NCBI GenBank assembly: GCA_021784995.1
Contig: JAJYHA010000456.1
Span: 1 to 5,537, forward strand
Reading direction: 5' to 3'
DNA: 5,537 bases
DNA from: Myxococcales bacterium
Lineage (GTDB): Bacteria > Myxococcota > Myxococcia > Myxococcales > Anaeromyxobacteraceae
Below are positions 5,238 to 5,537 of the stretch, one piece after another (within the stretch, counting starts at the first letter, position 1; each line of letters begins with the position of its first letter). A model generated the notes under the pieces. The model was given only the letters and a program-made list of their open reading frames with translations, was not told the DNA's origin and searched no databases. The translations under genes were made by a program, and so were the position numbers.

Positions 5238-5537
5238 CACGCCCGGGGCGCTCCCTTGTCTGCGCCGGACGGGATCTTGGCGAACACCGCCGCGATGCGC
5301 TCCGCCGCGACGTCGTAGAGCCCGGCCGCCAGGGCGCCGGCGAGGAAGCCGGTGAGGGCCGCCTGCGCCACGTCGCCCGAGAGCAGGACCGAGGCGAGCA
5401 CGGCGAGCAGCACGCCCGAGGCGCAGGACACGAGCGGCGCCCAGCGCTTCACCGTCGCGTCGGACCACTCGAGGGTGCGCTTGAGCAGCTCGACGACGAT
5501 CGCCACCACGATCGCGTTGCCCGTGAGGCTGAGCAGG
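5237..5537 (-). CDS. Holin-like small membrane protein (5' end outside window)
   Basis: Ninety-nine residues are visible, open to the window edge. The frame begins [20 protein letters not shown] (an N-terminal hydrophobic or amphipathic helix), followed by a Trp-containing linker, then two strongly hydrophobic stretches, about residues 34-53 ([18 protein letters not shown]) and 58-74 ([16 protein letters not shown]), and a charged C-terminus ending G-A-D-K-G-A-P-R-A. Three hydrophobic segments in about 100 residues with a charged tail resemble phage holins, and the overlap with a small HTH gene would fit a phage module, but no lysis enzyme is in view and I do not recognise the family. An internal GTG at 5509 could start a 90-residue form; the sequence before it looks like real protein, so the true start is probably at or just beyond the window edge. 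Confidence 0.6.
   Translation of the reverse strand, partial: LLSLTGNAIVVAIVVELLKRTLEWSDATVKRWAPLVSCASGVLLAVLASVLLSGDVAQAALTGFLAGALAAGLYDVAAERIAAVFAKIPSGADKGAPRA

Noticed and set aside
4921..5355. C-terminal extension of the mobA frame
   Set aside because: It is the antisense of the cyoE fragment and of the two small minus-strand genes, rich in Arg/Ser/Pro; it only stays open because of high GC.
1..5537. CRISPR array, tRNA/rRNA, riboswitch or insertion sequence
   Set aside because: No regularly spaced repeats, cloverleaf-like sequence or transposase was seen. In particular no cobalamin riboswitch box lies before the adenosyltransferase, where only 15 bases separate it from the divergent gene.

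Overview
This is a very GC-rich (roughly 75 to 80 %) bacterial chromosomal window with tightly packed housekeeping genes. Gene content and style (short TPR protein next to fabI, stop/start overlaps, GTG starts) suggest a myxobacterium such as an Anaeromyxobacter relative. This placement is inference from impression, not from a search.

Layout. Minus strand 606 to 1: the N-terminal 202 residues of an ATP-grasp-like protein, cut by the window edge. Divergent from it with only 15 bases between start codons: a PduO-type cob(I)alamin adenosyltransferase (622-1179), overlapped by a FolM/pteridine-reductase-like SDR (1176-1886). Then, behind its own sigma70-like promoter, an A-type iron-sulfur carrier (IscA/ErpA/HesB, 1974-2360) and a glyoxalase-II-like metallo-hydrolase (2413-3072). 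A GC-rich hairpin (3080-3104) fills the gap to the convergent fabI enoyl-ACP reductase (3105-3947, minus). fabI is preceded, in the same frame and with no stop codon between, by a two-repeat TPR module (3948-4283, minus). Divergent from that is mobA (4357 onward, plus), the molybdenum cofactor guanylyltransferase.

The anomalous part is 4909-5041. The mobA similarity stops near residue 188 and runs straight into the first ~40 codons of a cyoE/ctaB heme O synthase on the other strand, which is itself cut off at the same point. The piece is lower in GC (about 66 % by hand count, against 75 to 78 % on either side), looks alphaproteobacterial in wording, and is bracketed by a perfect 10-bp inverted repeat. 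This is a chimeric junction: either a real rearrangement or an assembly/amplification artefact. Beyond it lie two small minus-strand genes of possible phage character: a GerE-type helix-turn-helix protein (5025-5237) and a holin-like small membrane protein (5237 to past the window end).

Functionally, the left and middle parts are a cofactor-and-core-metabolism neighbourhood: B12 adenosylation, reduced pterin, Fe-S assembly, thioester/glyoxal detoxification, fatty acid elongation and Mo-cofactor maturation. They are not one pathway. No CRISPR array, tRNA, rRNA or insertion sequence was seen, and no stretch over 300 bases lacks a gene.
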